A DNA stretch of 45,604 nucleotides from Bradyrhizobium sp. cir1 (GCF_014198245.1 NZ_JACIHE010000040.1:1-45604); one strand, 5' to 3'; numbered from the stretch's first letter, positions 8,128 through 16,008 are shown. Made by a program: numbers and translations. The notes: a model not told the origin generated them from the sequence alone.

Positions 8128-8144
8128 ACTTTGCAATGCAAAGT
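8128..8144. promoter_or_regulatory. Operator ACTTTGCAATGCAAAGT spanning the uppS start codon
   Basis: Perfect 8-bp arms ACTTTGCA / TGCAAAGT around one central base. The ATG of uppS (8136-8138) begins at that central base. It differs at one of 17 positions from the site at 7058-7074. The ribosome-binding GGAG (8124-8127) is just upstream. No convincing -10 is seen here, so a bound repressor may block readthrough from the upstream promoter. Confidence 0.8.
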
Positions 8145-8876
8145 GAAATCACGTCCCGTAACGAGAAGCTTCATGTCGGCATCATCATGGACGGCAACGG
8201 ACGATGGGCCACGCGGCGCGGCCTGTCGCGCGTGCGCGGCCACGAGGCCGGCGTCGAGACCATCCGCCGCATCGTCGAGGCCGCGCCCAAGCAGGGCATC
8301 GGCACGCTGACGCTCTATGCCTTCTCCACCGACAATTGGCGGCGGCCGAAGGCCGAGGTCGCCGCGCTGATGACCTTGCTGCGCTTCTATGTCGCCAACG
8401 AGGTGCAGAGCCTCGTCAGGAACAGCGTGCGTCTCACCGTGATCGGCCGCCGCGACCGGCTGCCTGACGGCATCGCCACCGCGATCGCGCGCGCCGAAGA
8501 GGCGACCGCCCGCGGCAGCACGCTGCATCTGCGTATCGCCGTCGATTACTCCGCGCGCGATGCCATCCTCAACGCGGCGGCCAAGGCGGCGGCGCTGACC
8601 AGTCTCACCCGCGAAGCCTTCTCGCAGCTCGTCACCGGTGAAGCCGGCTTGCGCGACGTCGATCTCATCATCCGCACCTCCGGCGAGAAGCGGCTGTCGG
8701 ACTTCCTGCTCTGGGAAGGCGCCTATGCCGAGCTGCACTTCACCGAGCGGATGTGGCCCGAATTCGAGGCGGGCGATCTCGCTGACGCGCTCGCCGCCTT
8801 CCACAACCGCGAGCGCCGCTTTGGCGGCCTGCAGGCGATCATGCCTGAGGAAGTGCCGTCGCTCTCCCGTGTGTGA
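8136..8876 (+). CDS. uppS: Isoprenyl (cis-prenyl) transferase, UppS paralogue
   Basis: A 246-aa cytoplasmic cis-prenyltransferase that condenses isopentenyl diphosphate units onto an allylic diphosphate. Conserved features: MDGNGRWA at 18-25 with catalytic D19; FSTDNWRRP at 63-71; DLIIRTSGEKRLSDF at 176-190 with R180 and R186; and YAELHFTERMWPEF at 197-210. Length fits bacterial undecaprenyl diphosphate synthase (about 250). It is not beside cdsA/dxr/bamA, where the housekeeping uppS of alphaproteobacteria normally sits, so it is probably a second, regulated copy; chain length is unknown. ATG 8136 lies inside a palindrome shared with the front of the upstream operon, and the gap to the regulator is 29 nt. 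Confidence 0.93.
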   Translation: MQSEITSRNEKLHVGIIMDGNGRWATRRGLSRVRGHEAGVETIRRIVEAAPKQGIGTLTLYAFSTDNWRRPKAEVAALMTLLRFYVANEVQSLVRNSVRLTVIGRRDRLPDGIATAIARAEEATARGSTLHLRIAVDYSARDAILNAAAKAAALTSLTREAFSQLVTGEAGLRDVDLIIRTSGEKRLSDFLLWEGAYAELHFTERMWPEFEAGDLADALAAFHNRERRFGGLQAIMPEEVPSLSRV

Positions 8877-9000
8877 CGGGCGGCACAGGAAAATGAGCTG
8901 TTCGTTTTCAGCCGCATGATTGGCAACGATGTCCAAGCCACGGGCAGGAGGTCTCGCCAAGCGCCTCCCGCGCCAGTCGCACCCGTGCTGATTTGCCGCG

Positions 9001-9016
9001 TGGCACGGATCGTGCT
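9001..9016 (+). promoter_or_regulatory. Possible sigma-54 promoter before the cNMP-domain gene
   Basis: TGGCACG-N4-GTGCT at 9001-9016 matches the sigma-54 pattern TGGCACG-N4-TTGCW except at one position, with the invariant GG and GC correctly spaced. It is 45 nt before the ATG. The same bases form a small palindrome GCACG-GAT-CGTGC, so it could instead be an operator. Confidence 0.4.
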
Positions 9017-9060
9017 CTAGTATCGGGCGGGATATCCCCAGCGATGGGAGCTTTCGCAAG

Positions 9061-9546
9061 ATGCGCGCAGTCCTGGATTATTGCACCGGCGGCACGGAAC
9101 GGCAGGTTGCAGCCGGCACGCTCGTCGTCACCGAGGGTGGCACCAGCGGCCATCTCTACGTGCTGATGCAAGGCAAGCTCGAGGTGCTCAAGGGCGAGAT
9201 GGTGGTCGCCACCGTCACCGAGCCCGGTGCGGTGCTGGGCGAAATGTCCGTGCTGCTGGGTCTGCCGCATACGGCGACGGTGCGCGCCTGCTCCGACGCA
9301 GTCATCTATGAGTTCGAGGACGCCGCCTCGTTCCTCAAGCGGGAGCCGGGCATCGCGCTGCTGATCGCGAAAATGCTGGCGCAGCGGCTCAACGTCGCCA
9401 ACACCTATCTTGCCGATCTCAAGCGGCAATATGCCGGCCACGGCACGCATCTGGCCATGGTCGGCGAGGTGCTCCAGAGCATGATCAACCTGCCGCCGCT
9501 TGAGGTCTCGCCAGGTTCGGATCGGCAATCTGATCCAAGAATATGA
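9061..9546 (+). CDS. Cyclic-nucleotide-binding-domain protein
   Basis: A 161-aa protein consisting of one cNMP-binding beta-barrel (residues ~10-125), followed by a short tail. It carries the GxLYVLMQGKLEV strand and the phosphate-binding cassette GEMSVLLGLPHTATVRA at 60-76. The arginine that contacts the cyclic phosphate in CRP (RSA) is replaced by H70 (HTA), so binding of cAMP is doubtful. No DNA-binding helix-turn-helix follows. ATG 9061 is preceded by GGGAG. Its 3' end overlaps the convergent phosphoesterase gene by 62 nt. A sensory or partner-binding role is possible but unknown. Confidence 0.85.
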   Translation: MRAVLDYCTGGTERQVAAGTLVVTEGGTSGHLYVLMQGKLEVLKGEMVVATVTEPGAVLGEMSVLLGLPHTATVRACSDAVIYEFEDAASFLKREPGIALLIAKMLAQRLNVANTYLADLKRQYAGHGTHLAMVGEVLQSMINLPPLEVSPGSDRQSDPRI

Positions 9547-10312
9547 GCCAGTCGGGCGGCGCCTCGATCGGAGCGGCGGGCCGCTTCAGCGGCGCGGCAA
9601 GGTCGATCCACTGCGCTTCGCCGGCGGCCAGCCAGAACGCCTTGTCCGCATCGAGATCCAGCACGATGTAGGTCGGGGGACGGCCGGGCTGCAGGCCGGT
9701 GTTGAACACCCAGGTCTGGCCCAGCCGGTCGAACCACGATCCATTGGTGATGAAGGGCGATTGATGCACATGGCCCGAGATCACCATCGACGGCTGGTAC
9801 TGCATGATCCACTGCACCAGCTCGACATCGCCGAAGAAGCGCTTGCCGCCCCAACTCGTCGGTGAATCCGCCGGCGGCGCATGATGCGCCCAGATCCAGC
9901 GCTGCGGCCGGCTGGCGGCGGCATCGCGCAACTGCTCGATGAGGCGCTGCTTGACCAGGGGCCCGTCCCACCACGGGCACACCGTGAACAGCATGTCGCC
10001 GATGGTGAGGCTGTCGCCGTCGCAGGCAATGCCGAGCTCGCGCACCTCCGAGATCCAGCGCGAGACCTTTTCGCCTTCCGCATTGCGCTCGTCGAGGTCA
10101 TGATTGCCGGAGCAGAGGATCACGCGGGTCTTCGCGGCCAGCAGCGCGAGGTATTTTTTCACCACCACGATCTGGGCGCGAAAATCCACCATCGAGCCGA
10201 TGTCGAGCGCATCGCCGGCGAAGATCACGAGGTCGAATTGCGGCGCCGCGCTGACCAGCCAGTCGAGCTGCGGCAGCGAGTAGTGCAGGTCGGCCACGAC
10301 CAGGCAGCGCAT
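9485..10312 (-). CDS. Calcineurin-like metallophosphoesterase
   Basis: A 275-aa cytoplasmic phosphoesterase with all five metal-site blocks: D8-x-H10, G33-D34, G69-N70-H71-D72, H143-H144, and G180-H181-V-H183. Two-metal enzymes of this fold hydrolyse phosphomono- or diesters, including cyclic nucleotides and nucleic acids; the substrate is not evident. It is convergent with the cNMP-like domain gene and overlaps its last 62 nt, a possible link to cyclic-nucleotide biology but only by position. Start ATG 10310-10312. Confidence 0.92.
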   Translation of the reverse strand: MRCLVVADLHYSLPQLDWLVSAAPQFDLVIFAGDALDIGSMVDFRAQIVVVKKYLALLAAKTRVILCSGNHDLDERNAEGEKVSRWISEVRELGIACDGDSLTIGDMLFTVCPWWDGPLVKQRLIEQLRDAAASRPQRWIWAHHAPPADSPTSWGGKRFFGDVELVQWIMQYQPSMVISGHVHQSPFITNGSWFDRLGQTWVFNTGLQPGRPPTYIVLDLDADKAFWLAAGEAQWIDLAAPLKRPAAPIEAPPDWLIFLDQIADPNLARPQAAAG

Positions 10313-10522
10313 GGAAAATCCGTCAGCGAGAGATCAAAAATGTCAGGGGATTCCAAAATGGCACAAAGCAAGAAGCAGACCAGCCCGGCCGCCCCGTCGC
10401 GTCAATCCAACGAGCGACAGCATGCTGCGGCGCGCCGCTGAGCGCAAGGGGGCGGCAACGCGAGGGCTGGACCGGATCGCCGAAGTCTGGTGTCGTGGCC
10501 TGCCCTCAACAGCTGTGTCCAC

Positions 10523-11209
10523 ATGACCTCCTTCAAGACCATTCGTGCCCGCGCCGAGAAGCGCAAGGGCGGGCCCAAGGCGCTGGACAAGCTGATGCCT
10601 GACAAGCCCGACCTGAAGCGTCTGGCCCGGCTCGGCGACGACCGCATCCTCGCCGAGATGACCAGGCGGGTGTCTTGCGCCGGCTTTGCCTGGAGCGTGA
10701 TCGATGCGAAATGGGACGGCTTTGAAGACGCCTTCCTGCATTTCCAGCCGGCCAAGCTCAGCTTCCAGCCCGAGGAGTATTGGGAAGGCCTGCTGCGGGA
10801 CGCGCGCATCGTGCGCAATGGCGCCAAGATCATGTCGGTGCGCGACAACGCCGCTTTCGTGCAGGAGATCGCGAAGGAGCACGGCAGCTTCGGCAAGTTT
10901 CTGGCGAAATGGCCGGCATCCAACGAGATCGGCCTGCTCGACCTGCTCACCAAACGCGGCAGCCGGTTAGGGGGCAATACCGGCCAGATGCTGCTGCGCT
11001 TCGTCGGCTGGGACGGTTTCGTCACCTCCAAGGACGTCGTCGCGTGTCTGCGCGATGCCGGCCTCGACATCGCCGAAGAGGTGAAATCGAAGGGCGACCT
11101 CGCCAAGGTGCAGGCGCAGTTCAACGCCTGGGCGGAGGAGACCGGTCTGCCTTACGCATATCTCTCGCGCATCTGCGCGCTCTCGGTCGGTGAAAACCGC
11201 AGCGAGTAG
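10523..11209 (+). CDS. DNA-3-methyladenine glycosylase I family protein
   Basis: Base-excision repair enzyme of the Tag (adenine glycosylase I) family, 228 aa. Recognisable segments: LAEMTRRVSCAGFAWSVIDAKWDGFEDAF (45-75), PEEYWEGLLRDARIVRNGAKI (88-110), SFGKFLAKWP, and FVGWDGFVTSKDVVACLRDAGLDI. Tag excises 3-methyladenine from alkylated DNA. The family zinc ligands of E. coli Tag are not obvious, as in the shorter alphaproteobacterial branch, so activity should not be assumed equal. ATG 10523 was chosen over 10490 because the conserved MTSFKTIRARAEKRKGG begins there. No operon partner. Confidence 0.85.
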   Translation: MTSFKTIRARAEKRKGGPKALDKLMPDKPDLKRLARLGDDRILAEMTRRVSCAGFAWSVIDAKWDGFEDAFLHFQPAKLSFQPEEYWEGLLRDARIVRNGAKIMSVRDNAAFVQEIAKEHGSFGKFLAKWPASNEIGLLDLLTKRGSRLGGNTGQMLLRFVGWDGFVTSKDVVACLRDAGLDIAEEVKSKGDLAKVQAQFNAWAEETGLPYAYLSRICALSVGENRSE

Positions 11210-11323
11210 CAGGTTGCTGAAGTCGCCAATTAGCGCCGTCCGGGCCGGATCGTGTGCATCCTGTGGCGATCTCGTGCCGCAAGCGCGGCAGATGAAACGC
11301 ACGATCACGAAATGCATTTCGAA

Positions 11324-11348
11324 GGAACATTTGTGCGCAGCACCCGTT
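11324..11348 (+). promoter_or_regulatory. Sigma-EcfG (general stress) type promoter
   Basis: GGAAC (11324-11328), 16-nt spacer, CGTT (11345-11348) is an exact match to the alphaproteobacterial general stress response consensus GGAAC-N16/17-CGTT. It is 88 nt upstream of the small gene at 11437 and points at it. Confidence 0.72.
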
Positions 11349-11436
11349 CGCAATTGGAGCCAGGCGCGCAGGCGCAGGGAACGCCCGCTCTGGCCCCAAG
11401 CCGATGAAACCGGACCCGACAGCAACGGAGCAGCGC

Positions 11437-11730
11437 ATGAAGCTAACATCCGCACAGGTGAAGCAGACCGTTCATCAACTCGGCGCCCAGGTGCTGCCTG
11501 ACGAGCATCCGGCCATGCCTCAGCTCAACAGCATGTTCGGTGAGCACACCTTCTTCGTCGACGAGATGGGCCTCAAGGTGCTCGAACCCACCCCGTCGCT
11601 CGGAGCAGACCGCCAGAGCGGCGAAGTCGTCAGTCTCGCCGACTGGAGCGATTCGGACCTGACGCGCCTGATGGCGCACGAGCCGGAGCCGACTGGCGTG
11701 ATCGTGGTGTTCGAGCAGATGAAGCATTGA
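11437..11730 (+). CDS. Conserved-looking small hypothetical protein
   Basis: A 97-aa soluble acidic protein with no recognised domain. The N-terminal helix (MKLTSAQVKQTVHQLGAQVLPDEHP) is followed by FGEHTFFVDEMGLKVLEP, which looks like two beta strands, and a C-terminal VIVVFEQMKH strand. ATG 11437 has GGAG 6 nt upstream; ATG 11404 in frame is possible but lacks a ribosome site. The sigma-EcfG-type promoter upstream suggests expression in stress or stationary phase. Function unknown. Confidence 0.75.
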   Translation: MKLTSAQVKQTVHQLGAQVLPDEHPAMPQLNSMFGEHTFFVDEMGLKVLEPTPSLGADRQSGEVVSLADWSDSDLTRLMAHEPEPTGVIVVFEQMKH

Positions 11731-11825
11731 AGGCATGCCCGGATAGACCGGTTATGGCCGGTGATCCCGAGGACAACGGTCCGCGCTGGCGTGCATTTCG
11801 CTGACGCCAGGTCCAGCCGCACCGG

Positions 11826-11853
11826 GCGCTCCGGCCTGTCGAGGTCGGAGCGC
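11826..11853. terminator. Stem-loop between convergent genes
   Basis: GCGCTCCG (11826-11833) and CGGAGCGC (11846-11853) pair perfectly across 12 nt. It lies between the stress-type small gene and the convergent binding-protein gene. There is no T run, so it would be a weak or factor-assisted terminator. Confidence 0.35.
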
Positions 11854-11873
11854 AAGGTCCGGTCATCGCAGCC

Positions 11874-12794
11874 TTAGTTCGTGCCGCCGGCCCGATAGGC
11901 GTCGGGATCGCCGCTGGCGATCAGATTCGCGATCGCGCGTTTGAGCGGCGCGCTCATCGGAACGTTGAGATTGATGCCCTTCGGCAGCGTCGGCGCCTGG
12001 AACCATTTGGCATAGATCTTGTCGATCTCGCCGCTGCGATAGACGGCGGCGATCGCGTCGTCGACCACTTTCTTGAACGCCGGATCGTCGCGGCGCATCA
12101 TGATGCCGTATGGCTCGATCGACAATGCCTCGTCGGACACGGTGTAGTCGCCGGGATTCGCCGAATCCGCCACCCGGCTGTAGAGCAGGATGTCGTCCAT
12201 CACGAAGGCATCGGCGCGGTTCGATTCCAGCATCCGGAATGCCTCGCCATTGTCCTTGGCGGCGAGGATCGTGAGATTGAGGTTTTGCCGTCCGTTGAGC
12301 TCGCTGATCTGCTTGATGTTGGTGGATCCGATGGTGGATACGACGACCTTGCCCTTGAGGTCATCCAGCGTCCGGAGCTTGGCGGCCGCCCTGGCGGCGA
12401 AGCGGTTCGCGGCGACGAAATAGGTCGTCGAGAACGACACCACTTTCTGCCGCTCGAGATTGTTGGTGGTCGTTCCGCATTCGAGATCGATCGCTCCGCT
12501 GAGGACCGACGGAATGCGGCCCGATGGCGTGACCGGCACCAGCTTGACGTCGAGCTTCGGCAGGCCGAGCCGTGCCTTCACCGCATCGACGGCGAGGTAG
12601 CAGAGGTCCATGGCGTAACCGACGACCTTTTCGTTCTCGTCGTAGTACGAGAACGGGATCGACGATTCGCGGTGGCCGAGCGTGATGGTGCCGGTGCGCC
12701 GTATCTTGTCCAGCACGCCGGTGAGCTCCTCGGCCGTTGCCGTCTGGGCCGCGATGCTCAGCGCCGCCGCGGCCAGGATCATCCTGATGGTCAT
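11874..12794 (-). CDS. Family 3 periplasmic amino-acid-type binding protein (GltI-like)
   Basis: A 306-aa solute-binding protein with signal peptide 1-21 (MTIRMILAAAALSIAAQTATA). The mature part has the family 3 pattern TGTITLGHRESSIPFSYYDENEKVVGYAMDLCYLAVDAV, SGAIDLECGTTTNN, and DDILLYSRVADS, as in glutamate/aspartate-binding GltI. ATG 12792-12794 starts the signal peptide; the longer open frame overlaps the EAL gene. No permease or ATPase gene is adjacent: it sits 62 nt downstream of, and on the same strand as, a membrane Cache-GGDEF-EAL protein, so it may serve that sensor or a transporter encoded elsewhere. Confidence 0.9.
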   Translation of the reverse strand: MTIRMILAAAALSIAAQTATAEELTGVLDKIRRTGTITLGHRESSIPFSYYDENEKVVGYAMDLCYLAVDAVKARLGLPKLDVKLVPVTPSGRIPSVLSGAIDLECGTTTNNLERQKVVSFSTTYFVAANRFAARAAAKLRTLDDLKGKVVVSTIGSTNIKQISELNGRQNLNLTILAAKDNGEAFRMLESNRADAFVMDDILLYSRVADSANPGDYTVSDEALSIEPYGIMMRRDDPAFKKVVDDAIAAVYRSGEIDKIYAKWFQAPTLPKGINLNVPMSAPLKRAIANLIASGDPDAYRAGGTN

Positions 12795-12856
12795 GTTCCA
12801 GCCCTTCGTTGGAGATCGACAAATCGTATCTGGAGCGGATCGGTCATGCCGTCCGC

Positions 12857-15520
12857 TCAAGCCGTGGATGCAAGGCCGGCCCAGGCCTCGGGCCGATCGA
12901 AGCGATCCGGCCGTCCGACGATCCGTGCGTATTGCCTGATTGCGGCCGGCCGTCCGATCAGGAAACCCTGTGCATAGTCGCAGCCTGCGTGGGAGAGCAC
13001 GTCGAGCTGAGCCTGCGTCTCCACGCCCTCCGCGGTGACCGGAAGCTCGAGCCCGCGCGCCAGCCCGATGACGCCGCGCAGGATCGCCTTCGATTGTGCG
13101 TGATCGAGGTTCGAAATGAAGCTGCGATCGATCTTGATCATGTCGAAGGGGAAGGCCTGGAGATAGGACATCGACGAATAGCCGGTGCCGAAATCGTCGA
13201 GCGCGATGCGCACGCCGAGCGCCTTCAGCCTGCGCAGGATCGAGACCGCGCCGGAGAAGTCGTCGATCAGCACGCCCTCCGTGATCTCGAGCTCGAGCCG
13301 GTGCGGGCGCAATCCGCTGCTGATCAGGGTCTCGTGGACGAGGCGCACGATGTCGTCGTTGCGGCACTGCACCGGCGACAGGTTGACGGAAATCTTCAAT
13401 TCGTTCGGCCAGGATGCGGCCTCGCGGCAGGCTTCACGCAGGATCCATTCTCCCATCGCGACGATCAGCCCGTTCTCCTCGGCGAGCGGAATGAAGGTGC
13501 CGGGCGGGACGAGCCCACGGCGGGGGTGATGCCAGCGGACCAATGCCTCGAAGCCGACGATCTCGCCGCAGATCCGCACCAGGGGCTGGTAATCGAGCCG
13601 CAGCTCGTCATTGGCCACGGCGGACTGAAGATCGTGCTGCAACTCGCTGCGATCGCGCAGCTGCGCCCACATCGACGGCTCGAAGAAACGGATCGCGTTG
13701 CGCCCCTCAGCCTTGGCGCGGTAGAGCGCGATGTCGGCATTGGCCAGCAGCGCGGTCGGGTCGTTTCCGTCGGCCGGCGCGCGCGCGATGCCGACGCTCA
13801 ATCCGATCCGCACCTGCCGGCCGGCAAGCTCGATGTCGCCGACGACGGCCGTCCGCAGCCGCTCCGCCAGCTGACCGGCCGCCGCAGCCTGCGCTTCGCC
13901 GAGCAGGACCACGATGAATTCGTCGCCGCCGACCCGCGCCAGGAAGGCGTCCCCTGCGACCTCTTGCAGGCGCCGCGCCACCTCGTGCAGCAAGGCGTCA
14001 CCGACGAGATGGCCATGCAGGTCGTTGATCTCCTTGAAGCGGTCGAGATCGAGGCACAGGATCGCGAACGTCTCGCCGGCCCGGATCGCCTCGTCCACCG
14101 TCGTCGCGAGATATTCGGAGAACGAGGCGCGGTTGTGCAGGCCTGTCAGCGCATCGTGATGTGCGATATGCGCGATCCGCTTCTCCGCGCGCTTCTGCTC
14201 GGTGATGTCCTCGACCGTCATCACGAAGCCGCCGCCCGGCACCGGCCGGAACACGACCACGACGGCACGTCCGTCCGACAGCTCCGCGACGATGCTCGCC
14301 GGCTTGTTGGCCGTCACGATGGTCATCAGCCCGCGGATATGGTTCTCGGCGCCGCCTTGGGAATGGAGACCTTGCGAGATCTGATGGTCGAAGATCTGTC
14401 GCAGCGTGGTCCCGGGCCGCGTCAGCTCGCCGGGGAGATGAAACATCTCCGCGTAGCGGTCGTTGCACACGATCAGGCGGTGATGCGCATCGTACATGCA
14501 CACGCCCTGCGACTGATTGTTCAGCGTGGCGTCGAGCTGGATGCTCTGCTTGCGGAAATACTGGACGACGACGGCTCCGGTGCCGCCGATGGCGACGACC
14601 AGCACGATCGTGAGCCCGATCAGGAACAGCGCCTCGGTCCACCAGCCGGCCAGTGCGGCGGACACCGTGGTGCTGGTGGTCAGGAGCACCGGAAGGCCGG
14701 CAAGGTGCGCGGCTGCGATCAGGCGCTCGGAGCCGTCGGCGCCGTCGCGCCACCGGACCACGCCGCCGCCGGATCGTATGATCTCGTTCAGCCGGCCCTC
14801 GGACAGCGACTTGCCGAGCACGGATTTTCCGATCGCGCTATCGGCATGCGGATGGCTCGCCAGCATCGTGCCGTCCTGGCGAAGCAGTGTGATGGATTCA
14901 TCGGGGCCGCGGACCAGCGACCGGTACAGCTCCTCGAAATATCGAGACTTGATGGCGCCGACCACGAGGCCGAGGAATTCTCCGTCGGATCCCATGAATT
15001 TCCGGGCCAGCGGGATCGACCAGGTGCCGCTGCGCGGATTCTTCTCCAGCCGGCCCAGCTTCGTGCTCAGGGCGGGATCGGCCTTGAGCGCCTGGAAATA
15101 GTCCCGATCCGCGACATTGAGGGGTGGGGTCGGCCACGCCACCGACGAGTTGATCACCTTGCCGTCGGCGCCGACCAGCATCACGGCCTCGATATGCGGG
15201 AAGCCGCCGATCTTGTCCTCCAGCATGAGCTGGATGTCGCGGCTCGCCATGGCACGCGCGTAGACCTCGTCGGACACGACCGCGAGCGTCTGCATGTGCT
15301 CGATCAGGCTCGCCTCGATCAAATTGGCGGCGTCGAAATCGCGCGCCGCCTGATTGGCCAGCACGGTGGCGGTTGCGAGCAGCTGCTGCTTGCTCTCCTC
15401 GATGGCGTGATAGCGCAGGTTGGACAGGATGAGCGCGATGGTGCAAATGATGAGCGCGATCAGGAATCCGCCGCACAGCATCAGGATCGCAACCGGACGC
15501 GTTGAGCCGATCCGGCGCAT
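12857..15520 (-). CDS. Membrane Cache-PAS-GGDEF-EAL c-di-GMP protein
   Basis: An 887-aa sensor protein. Transmembrane helix near 10-32; periplasmic double-Cache-like region to ~300; second membrane helix near 310-335; a PAS-like segment (LNNQSQGVCMYDAHHRLIVCN) to ~450; a GGDEF domain with intact GGDEF at 531-535; and an EAL domain with E658 in EALVRWHHP and DDFGTGYS. The RxxD inhibitory site is absent (AGDA stands there). Both catalytic signatures are present, so it may make and degrade c-di-GMP. ATG 15518-15520 is taken as start; AGGAGGGG is about 12 nt before it, and GTG 15622 is an alternative. It may be co-transcribed with the binding protein that follows. Confidence 0.93.
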   Translation of the reverse strand: MRRIGSTRPVAILMLCGGFLIALIICTIALILSNLRYHAIEESKQQLLATATVLANQAARDFDAANLIEASLIEHMQTLAVVSDEVYARAMASRDIQLMLEDKIGGFPHIEAVMLVGADGKVINSSVAWPTPPLNVADRDYFQALKADPALSTKLGRLEKNPRSGTWSIPLARKFMGSDGEFLGLVVGAIKSRYFEELYRSLVRGPDESITLLRQDGTMLASHPHADSAIGKSVLGKSLSEGRLNEIIRSGGGVVRWRDGADGSERLIAAAHLAGLPVLLTTSTTVSAALAGWWTEALFLIGLTIVLVVAIGGTGAVVVQYFRKQSIQLDATLNNQSQGVCMYDAHHRLIVCNDRYAEMFHLPGELTRPGTTLRQIFDHQISQGLHSQGGAENHIRGLMTIVTANKPASIVAELSDGRAVVVVFRPVPGGGFVMTVEDITEQKRAEKRIAHIAHHDALTGLHNRASFSEYLATTVDEAIRAGETFAILCLDLDRFKEINDLHGHLVGDALLHEVARRLQEVAGDAFLARVGGDEFIVVLLGEAQAAAAGQLAERLRTAVVGDIELAGRQVRIGLSVGIARAPADGNDPTALLANADIALYRAKAEGRNAIRFFEPSMWAQLRDRSELQHDLQSAVANDELRLDYQPLVRICGEIVGFEALVRWHHPRRGLVPPGTFIPLAEENGLIVAMGEWILREACREAASWPNELKISVNLSPVQCRNDDIVRLVHETLISSGLRPHRLELEITEGVLIDDFSGAVSILRRLKALGVRIALDDFGTGYSSMSYLQAFPFDMIKIDRSFISNLDHAQSKAILRGVIGLARGLELPVTAEGVETQAQLDVLSHAGCDYAQGFLIGRPAAIRQYARIVGRPDRFDRPEAWAGLASTA

Positions 15521-16008
15521 GGGAGGTGGCTGCCCCTCCTGCGCGAACCCCGCCAACAAACCTTTGTGTGCGCGAGCGGCCAGCAACGTTGCTCCCTGCG
15601 ACGGTCGGTCTTCGGGGAACACGCTAGGCTTCGGGCATTTGGAATGAGGTTAAAGCCGGCGCCTCGCCGCTGCCGCAACGTCGAATACGGTTACGTGCGT
15701 GTTACGTCACTGAAGACGATGCGAGGGAATGCGGCCTCGGCCCGCGTGTTTCCCGGTAGTTCTACCGGGTCCTGCGCAATTATTGTGCGCCCATCCTCGT
15801 CAATTCTCGTTGGTGACGAGGAGGCTGCCGCGGACATATTGGTCGACAAACCGCCGCTCCTCGATCCGGTCTTCGAAGCGCAATCCCAGACGTATCAATA
15901 AGGCAAGCATTCCAGCATCAATGGCAATAAGGCATATCCAGTGTCTCTACGACAGGTCGGCAGCCGCGTCGCGGATAAAGATGTCGCGTTTGCCGAGGGC
16001 GGCCTCGC
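15521..16008. other. 488-nt region without a standard gene
   Basis: Between the GGDEF-EAL start and the dinB stop. It holds a perfect palindrome CCCGGTAG-TT-CTACCGGG (15752-15769) with no T run after it, and one short minus-strand frame (15800-15910) listed separately. The rest shows nothing recognisable. Confidence 0.5.
15800..15910 (-). CDS. Possible 36-aa protein
   Basis: Reads MLALLIRLGLRFEDRIEERR then FVDQYVRGSLLVTNEN. The amphipathic, charge-patterned sequence looks more protein-like than the other frames in this gap. The open frame continues 13 codons above the ATG before a stop, without another start codon. Only a weak ribosome site is visible. It may be a tiny gene or the 3' remnant of a decayed one. 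Confidence 0.3.
   Translation of the reverse strand: MLALLIRLGLRFEDRIEERRFVDQYVRGSLLVTNEN

Noticed and set aside
10340..10441. Short basic frame (MSGDSKMAQSKKQ and on, about 33 aa) between the phosphoesterase and glycosylase genes
   Set aside because: Low-complexity composition, two competing starts and no recognisable pattern; a moderately good AGGGG before the inner ATG is the only support.
11190..11501. Plus-strand frame with CASCGD and other cysteines upstream of the 97-aa gene
   Set aside because: It crosses the sigma-EcfG promoter and overlaps the better-supported gene in another frame; no ribosome site.
12809..15505. 898-codon plus-strand open frame opposite the GGDEF-EAL gene
   Set aside because: Antisense shadow of a real gene with all catalytic motifs on the other strand; long antisense frames are expected at this GC content.
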